Source: Umezawaea beigongshangensis | GTDB lineage: Bacteria > Actinomycetota > Actinomycetes > Mycobacteriales > Pseudonocardiaceae | Reading direction: 5' to 3' | DNA: 64,000 nt | Assembly (NCBI RefSeq): GCF_016464305.1 | Contig: NZ_JAEIOJ010000004.1 | Location: 124,001 to 188,000 of the forward strand | In this document: piece by piece, positions 55,132 through 63,574 of the stretch | How the letters are laid out: every line of letters begins with the position of its first letter | Numbering within the stretch: position 1 is the first letter of the stretch | Position numbers and translations under genes: made by a program | Notes under the pieces: model-generated | Databases searched by the model: none | What the model was told of the DNA's origin: nothing | The model's input: the letters and a program-made list of their open reading frames with translations, nothing else

Positions 55132-55709
55132 AGGTCCTCCAGGGGACGCAGCGCGGCGTCCAGGTGCAGGCGCAGCTCGGCGAGCAGGGCGGAGAAGGCG
55201 ATCCCGGTCGTGGCCGGGCGCGCGGAGAGCACCATCGACTGGGTGATCAGCAGGACGAGCCTGGCCTGAACGAGGGCGTCGCCGGGCCGGATCGAGGCGT
55301 CGTCGTGACCCGCGCGGACCTCGGCGACGAGGAACTCCTCCACCAGCCGTTGCACGCTGCCCAGCCGTTCGACGAGGTAGGGCAGCACCAGGTCGGCGTC
55401 CAGCCGCAGCACGCGCTGCATCAGCGGATCGGCGGCCAGCAGCTCCACCCCGGCGGCGGCGCGGGCGACCAACCGCTCCCGCGCGGTGCCGCCCGAGCCG
55501 TCCACCCGGCCGAGCAGCGCGGTGAACTCCCTGGTCATGAGCGAGGTCACGAGCCGCCGCACGTCGGGGAAGCGCCGGTAGAGCGTCATCCGGCTCACCC
55601 CGGCGCGCTTGGCCACGTCGGTGAGCGTCGTGCGCCGGACCCCCACCTCCAGGACGCAGTCGCGGGCGGCGTCCAGCAGCGCGTCATCCGTGTGACGTTG
55701 AGACGTCAT
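55128..55709 (-). CDS. TetR family regulator of the glpD module
   Basis: A 193-residue repressor with HTH LTDVAKRAGVSRMTLYRRFPDVRRLVTSL near the N-terminus and an all-helical ligand domain. Start ATG at 55709. It overlaps glpD by GTGA and is separated from the divergent FAD oxidoreductase gene by only 16 bases, so a single operator there (GTGT-A-ACAC at 55710-55718) could control all three genes. Confidence 0.92.
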   Translation of the reverse strand: MTSQRHTDDALLDAARDCVLEVGVRRTTLTDVAKRAGVSRMTLYRRFPDVRRLVTSLMTREFTALLGRVDGSGGTARERLVARAAAGVELLAADPLMQRVLRLDADLVLPYLVERLGSVQRLVEEFLVAEVRAGHDDASIRPGDALVQARLVLLITQSMVLSARPATTGIAFSALLAELRLHLDAALRPLEDL

Positions 55710-55725
55710 GTGTAACACTGTAGCG

Positions 55726-57342
55726 GTGGACGAGCGCATCGAGCACACCCTGCGCGGCGCGTGGACGCCCTCCACCGCCCCGCTGCCGCCGCACGCGCTG
55801 GCCTGGCTGGGCACCAGGACCGGGCTGGGCGCCACCGGCACGCCGCGCAGCGCTCCCGGCGCGCCGGAACCGGCCCTGCCCGCCGCCGCGCGAGCCGCGC
55901 TCACCGCCGTCGCGGGGGAGGAGCACGTGCTGCTCGACGGGCCGTCGCGGCTCGGCAGGGCGGGCGGGCTGTCCTACCTGGACCTGCTGCGGCACCGGGG
56001 CATCGGTGCGCCGGCCGTGCCCGACGCCGTCGTGCTGCCCGCGGACCCCGAGCAGGTGACGGCCGTCCTGCGGGTGTGCGCCGAGCACGACGTCGCCGTG
56101 GTGCCCTTCGGCGGCGGCACGTCCGTCGTCGGCGGGGTGACGGCGCTGCGCGGCGGCCGGGTCGCGGTGGTCGCGCTCGACCTCGTGCGGCTGGACCGGC
56201 TCGTCTCCGTCGACGCCGTGTCCCGCACCGCCGTGCTCCAGGCGGGGGTGCGCGGGCCCGACGCCGAACGGCTGCTCGCCGCCCACGGCTTCACCCTCGG
56301 CCACGTGCCGCAGTCCTTCGAGCGCGCCACCGTCGGCGGGTTCGCCGCGACCCGCTCCGCCGGGCAGGCGTCCTCGGGGTACGGGCGCTTCGAGGACCTG
56401 GTGGAGGGCGTGCGGGTCGCGACGCCGGTCGGGGAGTGGCGGCTCGGCACGGCCCCCGCGTCGGCGGCCGGACCCGACCTGCGGCACCTCGTCCTGGGCA
56501 GCGAGGGGGCGTTCGGCGTGCTCACCGAGGTCACCGTGCGCGTGCGCCCGCTGCCCGTCGCCACCCGCTTCGAGGGCGTCGTCGTGGACGGCTGGGAGGC
56601 GGGCGCGGCGCTGGTCCGCGACCTCGCGCAGGGGCGCGTGCTCGCCGACGTCACCCGGCTGTCCGACGAGGACGAGACGACGGTGTCGCTCGCGCTGTCC
56701 GGCGGGCGGCGCGCGGACGTCCTGCGCGGGTACCTGCGGGCGCGCGGCGTGCGCCGCCCGTGCCTGCTGGTCCTCGGCTGGGAGGCGGCGTCGGCGCGCG
56801 AACTGGCGCGCAGGCGCAGGGCCACCCGCGCCGTGCTGCGCGGGCGCGGCGTCGTGCGGCTGGGGCGGGCGCTCGGGGAGGCGTGGCGGCACGGCCGGTT
56901 CGCCGGTCCCCGCCAGCGCGACGCCCTGCTCGACGCCGGGACGTGCGTGGAGACCCTGGAGACCGCGGCGCACTGGTCGCGGCTGGACGCGCTGAGGACC
57001 GCCGTGCGCGACGCGCTGACCGGCGCGCTCGGCGACCCGGTGGTGATGTGCCACGTCTCGCACGCCTACGAGACGGGCGCGTCGCTGTACTTCACCGTGC
57101 TCGCCCCGCGCGACGCCGCCGATCCCGTCGGCCAGTGGGAGCGGGCCAAGGCCGCCGCGAGCGAGGCGATCAGCGGCCTCGGCACCATCACCCACCACCA
57201 CGCCGTGGGGACCGACCACGCCCCGCACCTGGCGGGGGAGGTCGGGACGATCGGCGTGGACGTGCTGCGCGCGGTGAAGCGCGTGGTCGACCCGGCCGGG
57301 ATCTGCAACCCCGGCAAGCTGCTGGGGCCGACGGTCAGCTGA
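55726..57342 (+). CDS. FAD-binding oxidoreductase, alkylglycerone-phosphate synthase-like
   Basis: A 538-residue vanillyl-alcohol-oxidase-type flavoprotein. The FAD-binding PCMH domain shows VVPFGGGTSVVGGVTAL, HVPQSFERATVGGFAATRSAGQASSGYGRFEDLV and LVLGSEGAFGVLTEVT, and the C-terminal domain ends THHHAVGTDHAPHL…VKRVVDPAGICNPGKL. The SAGQASSGYG and HHHAVG motifs fit alkyl-dihydroxyacetonephosphate synthase, which makes ether lipids; pairing with GlpD, which makes DHAP, supports a lipid role. Start GTG at 55726; an earlier ATG at 55708 would overlap the TetR gene. Confidence 0.88.
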   Translation: MDERIEHTLRGAWTPSTAPLPPHALAWLGTRTGLGATGTPRSAPGAPEPALPAAARAALTAVAGEEHVLLDGPSRLGRAGGLSYLDLLRHRGIGAPAVPDAVVLPADPEQVTAVLRVCAEHDVAVVPFGGGTSVVGGVTALRGGRVAVVALDLVRLDRLVSVDAVSRTAVLQAGVRGPDAERLLAAHGFTLGHVPQSFERATVGGFAATRSAGQASSGYGRFEDLVEGVRVATPVGEWRLGTAPASAAGPDLRHLVLGSEGAFGVLTEVTVRVRPLPVATRFEGVVVDGWEAGAALVRDLAQGRVLADVTRLSDEDETTVSLALSGGRRADVLRGYLRARGVRRPCLLVLGWEAASARELARRRRATRAVLRGRGVVRLGRALGEAWRHGRFAGPRQRDALLDAGTCVETLETAAHWSRLDALRTAVRDALTGALGDPVVMCHVSHAYETGASLYFTVLAPRDAADPVGQWERAKAAASEAISGLGTITHHHAVGTDHAPHLAGEVGTIGVDVLRAVKRVVDPAGICNPGKLLGPTVS

Positions 57343-58351
57343 GCCGGACCAGCATCTTCCCGCGGTTCGCGCCGCGCATCATGTCGAGGAAGGCGCGCGG
57401 GGCCTCGCGCACGCCGCCGTCCACGACGGTCTCGGTGTGCTTCAGCTCGCCCGACGCGAGCCAGCCGCCGACCTCCTGGAGGAACCGCGGCCGCAGCGCG
57501 ATGTGGTCGGAGGCGATCATCCCGTGCAGGCGCAAGCGCTTGCCGATCGCCAGGGCCAGGTTGCGGACGCCGGTCGGCCGGCCCTGCTCGTTGTACTGCG
57601 AGATGGCGCCGCAGAGCACGACCCTGCCGTCGTTGTTCATCAGGTCGATCGCGGCCTCCAGGTGCTCGCCGCCGACGTTGTCGAAGTACAGGTCGATCCC
57701 GTCGGGGGCGGCCGCCGCGAGCTGCTCGCGCACCGGGCCGTCCTTGTAGTCGAACGCCGCGTCGAAGCCCAGGTCGTCCACGAGGTGCGCCACCTTCTCG
57801 GCGGACCCGGCGCTGCCGATGACCTTGGACGCGCCGCGCAGCCGCGCGATCTGGCCGACGACCGCGCCCACCGCCCCGGCCGCGCCGGAGACGAACACGA
57901 CGTCGCCCTCGCGGAACTCGCCGACCTCCAGCAGGCCCGCGTAGGCGGTCAGGCCGGTCATGCCGAGCGCGCCCAGGTAGGCGGTGAGGGGAGCGGCGTC
58001 CGGGTCGACCTTCACCGCGCGGGCCGCGTCGAGCACGCCGTACTCGCGCCAGCCCAGACCGTGCAGCACGGTGTCGCCGACCTCGAAGCCCTCGGCGTTC
58101 GAGATGACGACCTCGCCGACCGCGCCGCCCTCCAGCGCCACGCCGAGCTCGAACGGCGGCACGTAGGACTTCGTGTCGTTCATCCGGCCCCGCATGTAGG
58201 GGTCGACGCTCATGACGAGGTTGCGCACGACGATCTGGCCGTCACCGGGCCGGGGCACCGGCACCTCCACGACCTCGAAGTTCTCCTCCGTCGGCCAGCC
58301 CTGCGGGCGTGACGCGAGACGGACCTCCAGGGCGCTGCTGGGCACGGTCAT
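57335..58351 (-). CDS. Zinc-independent medium-chain NADP-dependent oxidoreductase
   Basis: A 338-residue MDR-superfamily enzyme of the leukotriene B4 12-hydroxydehydrogenase/curcumin-reductase type. N-terminal RMNDTKSYVPPFELG, the Rossmann motif SGAAGAVGAVVGQIARLRG, and YFDNVGGEHLEAA with GAISQYN are characteristic. It reduces alpha,beta-unsaturated carbonyl compounds with NADPH and lacks the zinc-binding Cys/His residues of alcohol dehydrogenases. It converges on the preceding oxidoreductase gene with an 8-base overlap of the stops. Confidence 0.93.
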   Translation of the reverse strand: MTVPSSALEVRLASRPQGWPTEENFEVVEVPVPRPGDGQIVVRNLVMSVDPYMRGRMNDTKSYVPPFELGVALEGGAVGEVVISNAEGFEVGDTVLHGLGWREYGVLDAARAVKVDPDAAPLTAYLGALGMTGLTAYAGLLEVGEFREGDVVFVSGAAGAVGAVVGQIARLRGASKVIGSAGSAEKVAHLVDDLGFDAAFDYKDGPVREQLAAAAPDGIDLYFDNVGGEHLEAAIDLMNNDGRVVLCGAISQYNEQGRPTGVRNLALAIGKRLRLHGMIASDHIALRPRFLQEVGGWLASGELKHTETVVDGGVREAPRAFLDMMRGANRGKMLVRLS

Positions 58352-58425
58352 CGGTGACCTCGGCTCTCATTACGAAACTAACGGGTGTCGAAACGTGCAA
58401 CAGACGGTGCCCTCCCGATGTTCCC

Positions 58426-58815
58426 TCAGGTCCGGCGACGCCGCACGACTCCCATCCACAGCCCGGCCACCGCTCCGCCGAAGAACAGCACCGACGACAC
58501 GGTCTCCCGCTCGCTCACCCCGCGCTCGCACACGTCCACGTAGGTCAGCAGCTCGGTGCGGTTCAGCTCGGGCACGTCGCCGGCGATGCGCGGGGTCTCC
58601 ACCCCGCCGATCACCGAGCCGCACGACACGTCGGACGACCGCGTCACGTCCGGTCCGGCCACGTGCACCGGCACGAGCGCCAGCACCAGGCCGATCAGCA
58701 GCGCGGTCACGGCGGCCAGCGCGAAGAACGTGGCCGGGCGCAGCGTCACGGCGGCGAGCGGGTCGGTCTCGTCGGCGGGGCCGGGGACAGCGGGGGTGGG
58801 ATCGTCGGGTGTCAC
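58426..58815 (-). CDS. Two-helix membrane protein with extracytoplasmic Cys pair
   Basis: A 129-residue protein I do not recognise. A Pro/Asp-rich cytosolic N-terminus (about 1-28) is followed by a membrane helix, an extracytoplasmic loop of about 50 residues with two cysteines (SDVSCGSV and YVDVCERG) that may form a disulfide, a second helix and a basic tail VRRRRT. The GTG at 58815 has GAGGGC immediately before it. It lies 4 bases after the GNAT gene's stop and is probably co-transcribed with it. Confidence 0.65.
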   Translation of the reverse strand: MTPDDPTPAVPGPADETDPLAAVTLRPATFFALAAVTALLIGLVLALVPVHVAGPDVTRSSDVSCGSVIGGVETPRIAGDVPELNRTELLTYVDVCERGVSERETVSSVLFFGGAVAGLWMGVVRRRRT

Positions 58816-58819
58816 GCCC

Positions 58820-59587
58820 TCAGCCTGCCCGCCCGGCGGCCTCTTCACGCCCGAACGGCACAACGTCCGACAGGAGGACGGTCACATCCCGGTAGCGGAA
58901 GCCCAGCCGCGAGTAGAGCCGGATCGCCGTCGCGTTGTCGCCGTCCACCATCAGCGTCACCGCGCCGTGCTCGGCGAGCAGCGCGGAGACCACGAACGCG
59001 CAGACCAGGGAGGACAGCCCGCGCCCCCGGTGCCCGGGGTGCGTGGCGACACCGCCGACGAAGCCCGCGCCGGGGGCGGGCCACGCGTCGGCGGCCACCG
59101 CGACCGGCAGCCCGCCGTCGAACACCGCGGCCCAGCGCCGCGCGCCCACCTCGCGCGGCCACGTCCAGCTGCCGGGGTTCGCCACGCGCAGCAGGTCGGT
59201 CACCGCGTCCAGCTCGTCCTCGCGCACCCACCGCGCTCCGGCGCCCGGCTCCAGCGAGCCCGTCCGCTCCATCCACCCGAACACCGCGTGCTCGGCGAAG
59301 CCGGGCGCGTGCCGCCTAACCTCCTCGACCCGGTCGGCGGCCAGCAGGGTCTTCACGCCGGGCGCGCGGCCGTGCGCGTCGAGCAGGACCGCCACGTCCC
59401 GAGCCGGTCCGGCCAGCACGAGCCGGTCCCTGCGGTTCAGGTTCGGCGCGAGCACGCACGCGGCGTCGCCGTGCGCCCACGCGCGGCCGGCGCCGGGGAA
59501 GCCGGGCAGCAGCGCCTGAGCGGCCCAGCGCAGCAGGAGGTCGTCGCAGACCGCCGTCACGTCGGCGGGACCGGTCAGTTCGCGCAC
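58820..59587 (-). CDS. GNAT family N-acetyltransferase
   Basis: A 255-residue acetyltransferase. The C-terminal GNAT domain (about 125-245) shows the acetyl-CoA loop ATHPGHRGRGLSSLVCAFV (V/Q-x-x-GxG) and the closing motif GDNATAIRLYSRLGFRYRDV. The N-terminal ~120 residues are a second, degenerate domain as in two-domain acetyltransferases (WVREDELDAVTDLLRV between). Substrate unknown. It starts at GTG 59587, 25 bases after the stop of the ATPase partner gene. Confidence 0.9.
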   Translation of the reverse strand: MRELTGPADVTAVCDDLLLRWAAQALLPGFPGAGRAWAHGDAACVLAPNLNRRDRLVLAGPARDVAVLLDAHGRAPGVKTLLAADRVEEVRRHAPGFAEHAVFGWMERTGSLEPGAGARWVREDELDAVTDLLRVANPGSWTWPREVGARRWAAVFDGGLPVAVAADAWPAPGAGFVGGVATHPGHRGRGLSSLVCAFVVSALLAEHGAVTLMVDGDNATAIRLYSRLGFRYRDVTVLLSDVVPFGREEAAGRAG

Positions 59588-59612
59588 ACCCGCATCATCG
59601 CGGACGCGCCGA

Positions 59613-60062
59613 TCAGGGCTTGCGGCGCAGCAGGGTCCGCTTCTGCAACGAGTCCTCCAGCGTCTGGTACGCCGCGTCCATCGCGCTCACGTGCTCGTGC
59701 AGCGGCCGGCGCGGCACGGCGGTGTCCGGGGCCGGGCGCGGCTTGCCCCGCATCCACCGCTCCTCCCACAGCGCCTCGGTGACCTTCTCCCAGTGCAGCT
59801 CGACGCCGAGCCGCACCACCTTCTCCTCCTGGAGCACCCGCGCCATCCGCTCCTGCGACTCGATCAGCCGGCCGATCAGCTCGCGGGTCCGCTCGGCGTC
59901 GTGCCCGCGCATCCGGTCGTGCGCCTCGGCGGCCGTCGCCAGGATCTCCTTGTACCGCTCGACGGCGGTGAGCCGCGCCGCCCGCGGCGGCTCCTCGTGA
60001 CCCCCGCGCCGCTGTACGGGGAGCAGCGGTCCGTGCTGCGTCTCGGTGACGTCTGCGTTCAC
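59613..60062 (-). CDS. Helical partner of the FtsK-like ATPase, 149 residues
   Basis: I do not recognise the family. After a ~25-residue hydrophilic lead the protein is predicted helical: AVERYKEILATAAEAHDRM, ELIGRLIESQERMARVLQEEKVVRLG, then HWEKVTEALWEERWMRGK and, after a Pro-rich break, HEHVSAMDAAYQTLEDSLQKRTLLRRKP. The heptad-like spacing suggests coiled coils. Its GTG start overlaps the ATPase stop by GTGA, so the two should be made in fixed ratio and probably bind each other. No membrane segment, enzymatic motif or signal sequence is seen. Confidence 0.75.
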   Translation of the reverse strand: MNADVTETQHGPLLPVQRRGGHEEPPRAARLTAVERYKEILATAAEAHDRMRGHDAERTRELIGRLIESQERMARVLQEEKVVRLGVELHWEKVTEALWEERWMRGKPRPAPDTAVPRRPLHEHVSAMDAAYQTLEDSLQKRTLLRRKP

Positions 60063-62836
60063 GGCACGTCCTCTCCGGTGTCGAACGGGATGACCACCTG
60101 CGGCCGGGAGTGCTCGAACCGGTCGAAGAACAGTCCGCGCCGCGGCCGGGGCGACCACGCCATGACCTGCTCCGGCCCGAACGACAGCAGTTCCTTGCCC
60201 TGCACGTCGAAGGCGATCCACGCGCCGATGTCGTCGTACACGCCGGGCGGGAGGCTGTTCTTCAACCGCTGCACGCCGCGCCACCAGCCCAGCACGTGCG
60301 TCCGGTTCTCCGGGCCGTGCTTGAGCACCGTGCGCAGGGAGTCCACACCGGACACCCGCGTCGTCGCGTCCTTGTGCTCCAGCAGGCCCTGCGCGGCGTC
60401 CACCGCGTACAGCACCAGGTAGTGCGGAGTCGGGGGCGGCCCCTCGGCCGCCGAGGCGCCGTACCCGCGCAGCCGCGCCGCCTCGGCGTCCAGCAGCGCC
60501 CGGACGCCCTCGCCGCGCACGAGGTCCGCGGTGTGCCCGCACTCGGCGAGCTCGGCGCGCAGAGCCGTGGCGTACGGCAGCGCGTCGTCGGCCAGGCAGA
60601 CGACGTCGAACCGCGCGGCGCCCGGCTCGTGCTGGCGCGACAGCGACCTCGCCGCGCTGCCCAGCACCGCCGCGGCGTCTGCGGCCTCCGAGCCGAGCAC
60701 GGCGACGTTGCGGCCCGGCGTGCGGGCGAGCCGCACCCGCGCCGCGCTGCCCGCGACGTCGATGACCTGGCCCAGCAGCACCGCCGGGCTCGGATCACCC
60801 GGTCGCAGCGACTGGAAGTCCTCCTGCTTCTCCAGACCGGGCACCCTGCTGCCGTCGAACAGGCTCGGCGGGTCGTCCGGCCCCATCTCCCACAGGGTCC
60901 GCTGCAACGCGTCGAAGGTGCCGCGCTTCGTCGCGTCCGGCACGCGCGCGATCAGGTTGCCCGGCCGCACGCCCGACTCGTGGTTGATCACCGCGTGCCA
61001 GCGCGGCAGCTCCACGGCCGCGTCGTTGGCCGGTTCGGCCAGCACGCGCCGCGCCTTGGGCAGGGCGATGCGCAGCGTGAACTGCTCGAAGATCGCCGAC
61101 TTGCCCCAGAAGCCCTCGATGCCGGCCACGTCCTGACTGGACAGCACGAGGTGGATGCCCTGCGACCGCCCGCGCCGCGCCACGTCCTCCAGCAGCTGCG
61201 TGGCCTGCGCCGTCACGTGGTCGCGCTCGCCGAACAGGTACTGGAACTCGTCGATCACCGCGACGATCCGCGGCCAGCGCCCGCCGGGGTCCTCCTCGCG
61301 CAGCTCCTCCAGCTTCGTGACCTCGTGCCGCTTGGCCGCGTCGGCGCGCCGCCGCATCTCCTCGGACAGGAACCGCAGCAGCGCCACGCCGAACTCGCGG
61401 TCGGTGTTGATGTTGACGCCGACCAGGCGGGCGTGCGGCAGCCACGTGGGGTCCTTGCGGCCCGGCGCGAACTGCGCGAACGACACGCCCTCCTTGAAGT
61501 CGAGCAGGTACAGCTCCAGCTCGTCGGGCGAGTAGCGCGCCGCGAGGCTGCCGAGCATCGTGTAGAGGAAGTTCGTCTTGCCCGAGCCGCTCGGTCCGCC
61601 GACCAGCGCGTGCGGCGAGGTGTCGCCGAGGTGGACGTGCACCGGCTCGCCGTCGGCGAAGCCCACCGGCGCGGCCACCCCCGCCGCCGAGCTGTCCGTC
61701 CAGACGTGGGCGCGCGCCGGCAGCAGGTCCGCGAACGTGCCGAACCGGGACCGCCGCTCCTCGCGCTTCTCCGCGATGGCCGCGCACGCCCTCGGCACCT
61801 CGGTGCGCGGCAGCGGCTCGTCCAGCCGCACGGTCGTCGTCCGGCCGGTCATCGTGCAGGTCGCCGTGCCGTCCGGGCGCAGCACCACCGTCTCCACCGG
61901 ACTGTTCACCGTGATGGGCAGGTCCACGAGGAACAGCTGCACACCGGCGGCCAGGCCGTTGCGGGCGACCCGCTGGAGCTGCTGCTGGTGCTCCTCCTTC
62001 AACGCCTGGCGGTTGCCGAACAGCACCGCCACCCGCCACGGTTCGGAGCGCCGCGTCTGCTCGCTGACCGCGCGCACCGACGTGTGGCCCTCGACCAGCA
62101 CGCTCGTGTGCACCCGGCGGATGTGGTCGGACAGCTCGTCGAGCAGCTCGTGCAGCCGCGCCGGGTCGTGCACGGTCAGCAGCCCGGCGCGGGTCAGCGG
62201 GTACAGGCCGGGCAGCGAGCCGGTCAGCTGGTTCACGTCCCAGACGTGCACGTGGACGAGACCGGGCTGGAAGTGGCTCAGGACGCGCAGCAGCAGTCCC
62301 TCCACGAGGGACTCGGCCTGCGCGCGGCTGTCGTACGTGGACGACACGTGCAGGTGCGCCTGGTCCAGCAGCGGGACGGCCACCGGGAACGGTTGCAGGG
62401 TCGGCGCGCTGTCCACCAGGCCGGTCCCGATGCGCCACAGCTCCGGGACGCCCTCGCTGCCGTCGGCGGTGCCGGGCGTGCCGAGCCACTCCTCCGGCGG
62501 GCGCGACGCCGAACCGGGCGCGACCTCGTCGACCAGGTCCGCCACCCGCTTCGCGCCGCTGCGGCTCCACTCGGCGAACGCCTGCTCCCGGTCGCGCAGC
62601 GCCGTCAGCACGCGGTCGCCGAACAGCGGGTTGCGCAGGGCGTTCGCCAGCAGCGGGTCGTCGAGGGCGCGGTCGACGCCCTCGCCGCGCAGCACGACCT
62701 CGAACATGTCGCGCGCGCGTTCCTCGGCCAGCTCGCGGTGCTCTCTCGTCACCGCGCCCAGCACCGCTGCGACGGCCGACCGGAACTCCTCGTAGGAGTC
62801 CTCGATCCGCCTGCGGCGATCGTCACGCCTGCTCAC
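60059..62836 (-). CDS. Soluble FtsK/SpoIIIE-like ATPase with three RecA-like modules
   Basis: A 925-residue protein with no membrane segment. After a helical N-terminal ~110 residues I read three tandem FtsK-type modules. Module 1 (about 145-310) keeps the shape (PFPVAVPLLDQAHLHVSST…VHVHVWDV) but lacks a P-loop. Module 2 (about 395-600) is intact: Walker A GGPSGSGKT (413-421), LYLLDFKEGVSF, Walker B IVAVIDE (524-530) and VLSSQDVAG. Module 3 (about 685-915) has GRNVAVLGSEAADAAA where a P-loop should be, without the Lys. This is the architecture of T7SS EccC with only one active site. It probably moves DNA or protein. The GTG at 62836 has an AGGTG site. Confidence 0.85.
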   Translation of the reverse strand: MSRRDDRRRRIEDSYEEFRSAVAAVLGAVTREHRELAEERARDMFEVVLRGEGVDRALDDPLLANALRNPLFGDRVLTALRDREQAFAEWSRSGAKRVADLVDEVAPGSASRPPEEWLGTPGTADGSEGVPELWRIGTGLVDSAPTLQPFPVAVPLLDQAHLHVSSTYDSRAQAESLVEGLLLRVLSHFQPGLVHVHVWDVNQLTGSLPGLYPLTRAGLLTVHDPARLHELLDELSDHIRRVHTSVLVEGHTSVRAVSEQTRRSEPWRVAVLFGNRQALKEEHQQQLQRVARNGLAAGVQLFLVDLPITVNSPVETVVLRPDGTATCTMTGRTTTVRLDEPLPRTEVPRACAAIAEKREERRSRFGTFADLLPARAHVWTDSSAAGVAAPVGFADGEPVHVHLGDTSPHALVGGPSGSGKTNFLYTMLGSLAARYSPDELELYLLDFKEGVSFAQFAPGRKDPTWLPHARLVGVNINTDREFGVALLRFLSEEMRRRADAAKRHEVTKLEELREEDPGGRWPRIVAVIDEFQYLFGERDHVTAQATQLLEDVARRGRSQGIHLVLSSQDVAGIEGFWGKSAIFEQFTLRIALPKARRVLAEPANDAAVELPRWHAVINHESGVRPGNLIARVPDATKRGTFDALQRTLWEMGPDDPPSLFDGSRVPGLEKQEDFQSLRPGDPSPAVLLGQVIDVAGSAARVRLARTPGRNVAVLGSEAADAAAVLGSAARSLSRQHEPGAARFDVVCLADDALPYATALRAELAECGHTADLVRGEGVRALLDAEAARLRGYGASAAEGPPPTPHYLVLYAVDAAQGLLEHKDATTRVSGVDSLRTVLKHGPENRTHVLGWWRGVQRLKNSLPPGVYDDIGAWIAFDVQGKELLSFGPEQVMAWSPRPRRGLFFDRFEHSRPQVVIPFDTGEDVP

Positions 62837-62914
62837 GGCGCACCTCGTGCTCGGCTGCGCGACCCGGCGGTGGTCGCATGATCAAATTACCAGTCGACGC
62901 GGCTCGGTTCGCAT

Positions 62915-63166
62915 CTACAACTCTCCCGACAGGCGCTGTGCGGCTTCCAGACTCCTGACCATCAGCTCCAGCAGCTCCCCGAACCGTTCCCCGGCCCTGG
63001 TGAACTCGGGTGGCAGGAGCGACTCGTGGTGGTTGCTCCCGGCCTCTCCGAGGATCTCCACGGCCTCGTCCAGCGCCTGCTGCGCCTCGCGCACGCTGCG
63101 GTAGGAGTCCCGCATGTGCTCGCAGGCCAGTTCCAGCGCCGCCTTCACATCGGCGACAGAGGTCAT
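62915..63166 (-). CDS. Small helical-hairpin protein A, 83 residues
   Basis: A small acidic protein predicted as two long helices (about 3-42 and 55-82) joined by a turn containing GSNHHESLLPPEF. It has no Trp and so no WXG motif, though its size and hairpin shape match WXG100 proteins. The ATG at 63166 lies 3 bases after the stop of the next small gene, so the two are translated together. The ATPase gene starts 78 bases downstream. I do not recognise a family. Confidence 0.7.
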   Translation of the reverse strand: MTSVADVKAALELACEHMRDSYRSVREAQQALDEAVEILGEAGSNHHESLLPPEFTRAGERFGELLELMVRSLEAAQRLSGEL

Positions 63167-63169
63167 GGT

Positions 63170-63430
63170 TCAGAGCCTGGAGTTGATGCCCTCGGCTCCG
63201 GAGATCCCGGAGGTCAGGTGCTGCTGGAGGTCGCCGACCCCGCTCACCACCTGTGCGAACTGCGCGTTGACCTGTTCCGCGTCGCCCTGGCCGCTGCCCT
63301 GCACCGCGTTGCTCAGCAGCGCCTGGGCGTCCTCCGCGAGATCGGCCGCCTGTTGCAGGGCCGCTGCGCTCTGCCCGGCCTTCTCGATGGCCTGTGCGAT
63401 GGCAGCGCGGACCTCTTCGATGCTAGCCAT
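63170..63430 (-). CDS. Small helical-hairpin protein B, 86 residues
   Basis: A small Gln/Ala-rich protein, predicted as two helices (about 3-43 and 51-85) broken by GSGQGD at residues 46-51. It begins MASIEEVRAAIAQAIEKAGQ. Similar proteins occur in actinobacteria next to FtsK-like genes (recollection, not search). It has a GGGGAG ribosome site 6 bases before the ATG at 63430 and is the first small gene after an A/T-rich promoter. It is probably co-transcribed with protein A and the ATPase. Confidence 0.7.
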   Translation of the reverse strand: MASIEEVRAAIAQAIEKAGQSAAALQQAADLAEDAQALLSNAVQGSGQGDAEQVNAQFAQVVSGVGDLQQHLTSGISGAEGINSRL

Positions 63431-63485
63431 GTCAGCTCCCCGACCTCACCCGTGCGGGCGTCCGCCCGCATCTCCGACGGTAGTG

Positions 63486-63512
63486 CCCACAATTATGATC
63501 ATTTAAAAGATG
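63486..63512 (-). promoter_or_regulatory. A/T-rich probable promoter of the FtsK-like operon
   Basis: The minus strand holds ATCTTTTAAATGATCATAATTG here, the most A/T-rich stretch of this end of the window, with CATAAT as a likely -10 about 60 bases upstream of the ATG at 63430. A -35 could not be fixed. Confidence 0.5.
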
Positions 63513-63518
63513 GTCTAG

Positions 63519-63544
63519 ACGAGTGGACCCTGGTCTCCACTCGT
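63519..63544 (-). terminator. Intrinsic terminator of the partial upstream gene
   Basis: ACGAGTGGA (63519-63527) pairs with TCCACTCGT (63536-63544) around an 8-base loop. Reading on the minus strand, a T-rich CATCTTTTAAA follows within ten bases. It begins about 31 bases after the stop at 63575. Confidence 0.65.
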
Positions 63545-63574
63545 TGGGGTCTTGTGGCCCCGGCCGGTCGGGGG

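Noticed and set aside
60110-62881. 923-residue plus-strand open frame opposite the FtsK-like gene
   Set aside because: Antisense shadow, Arg/Gln/His-rich without motifs, while the minus strand has Walker A and B motifs.
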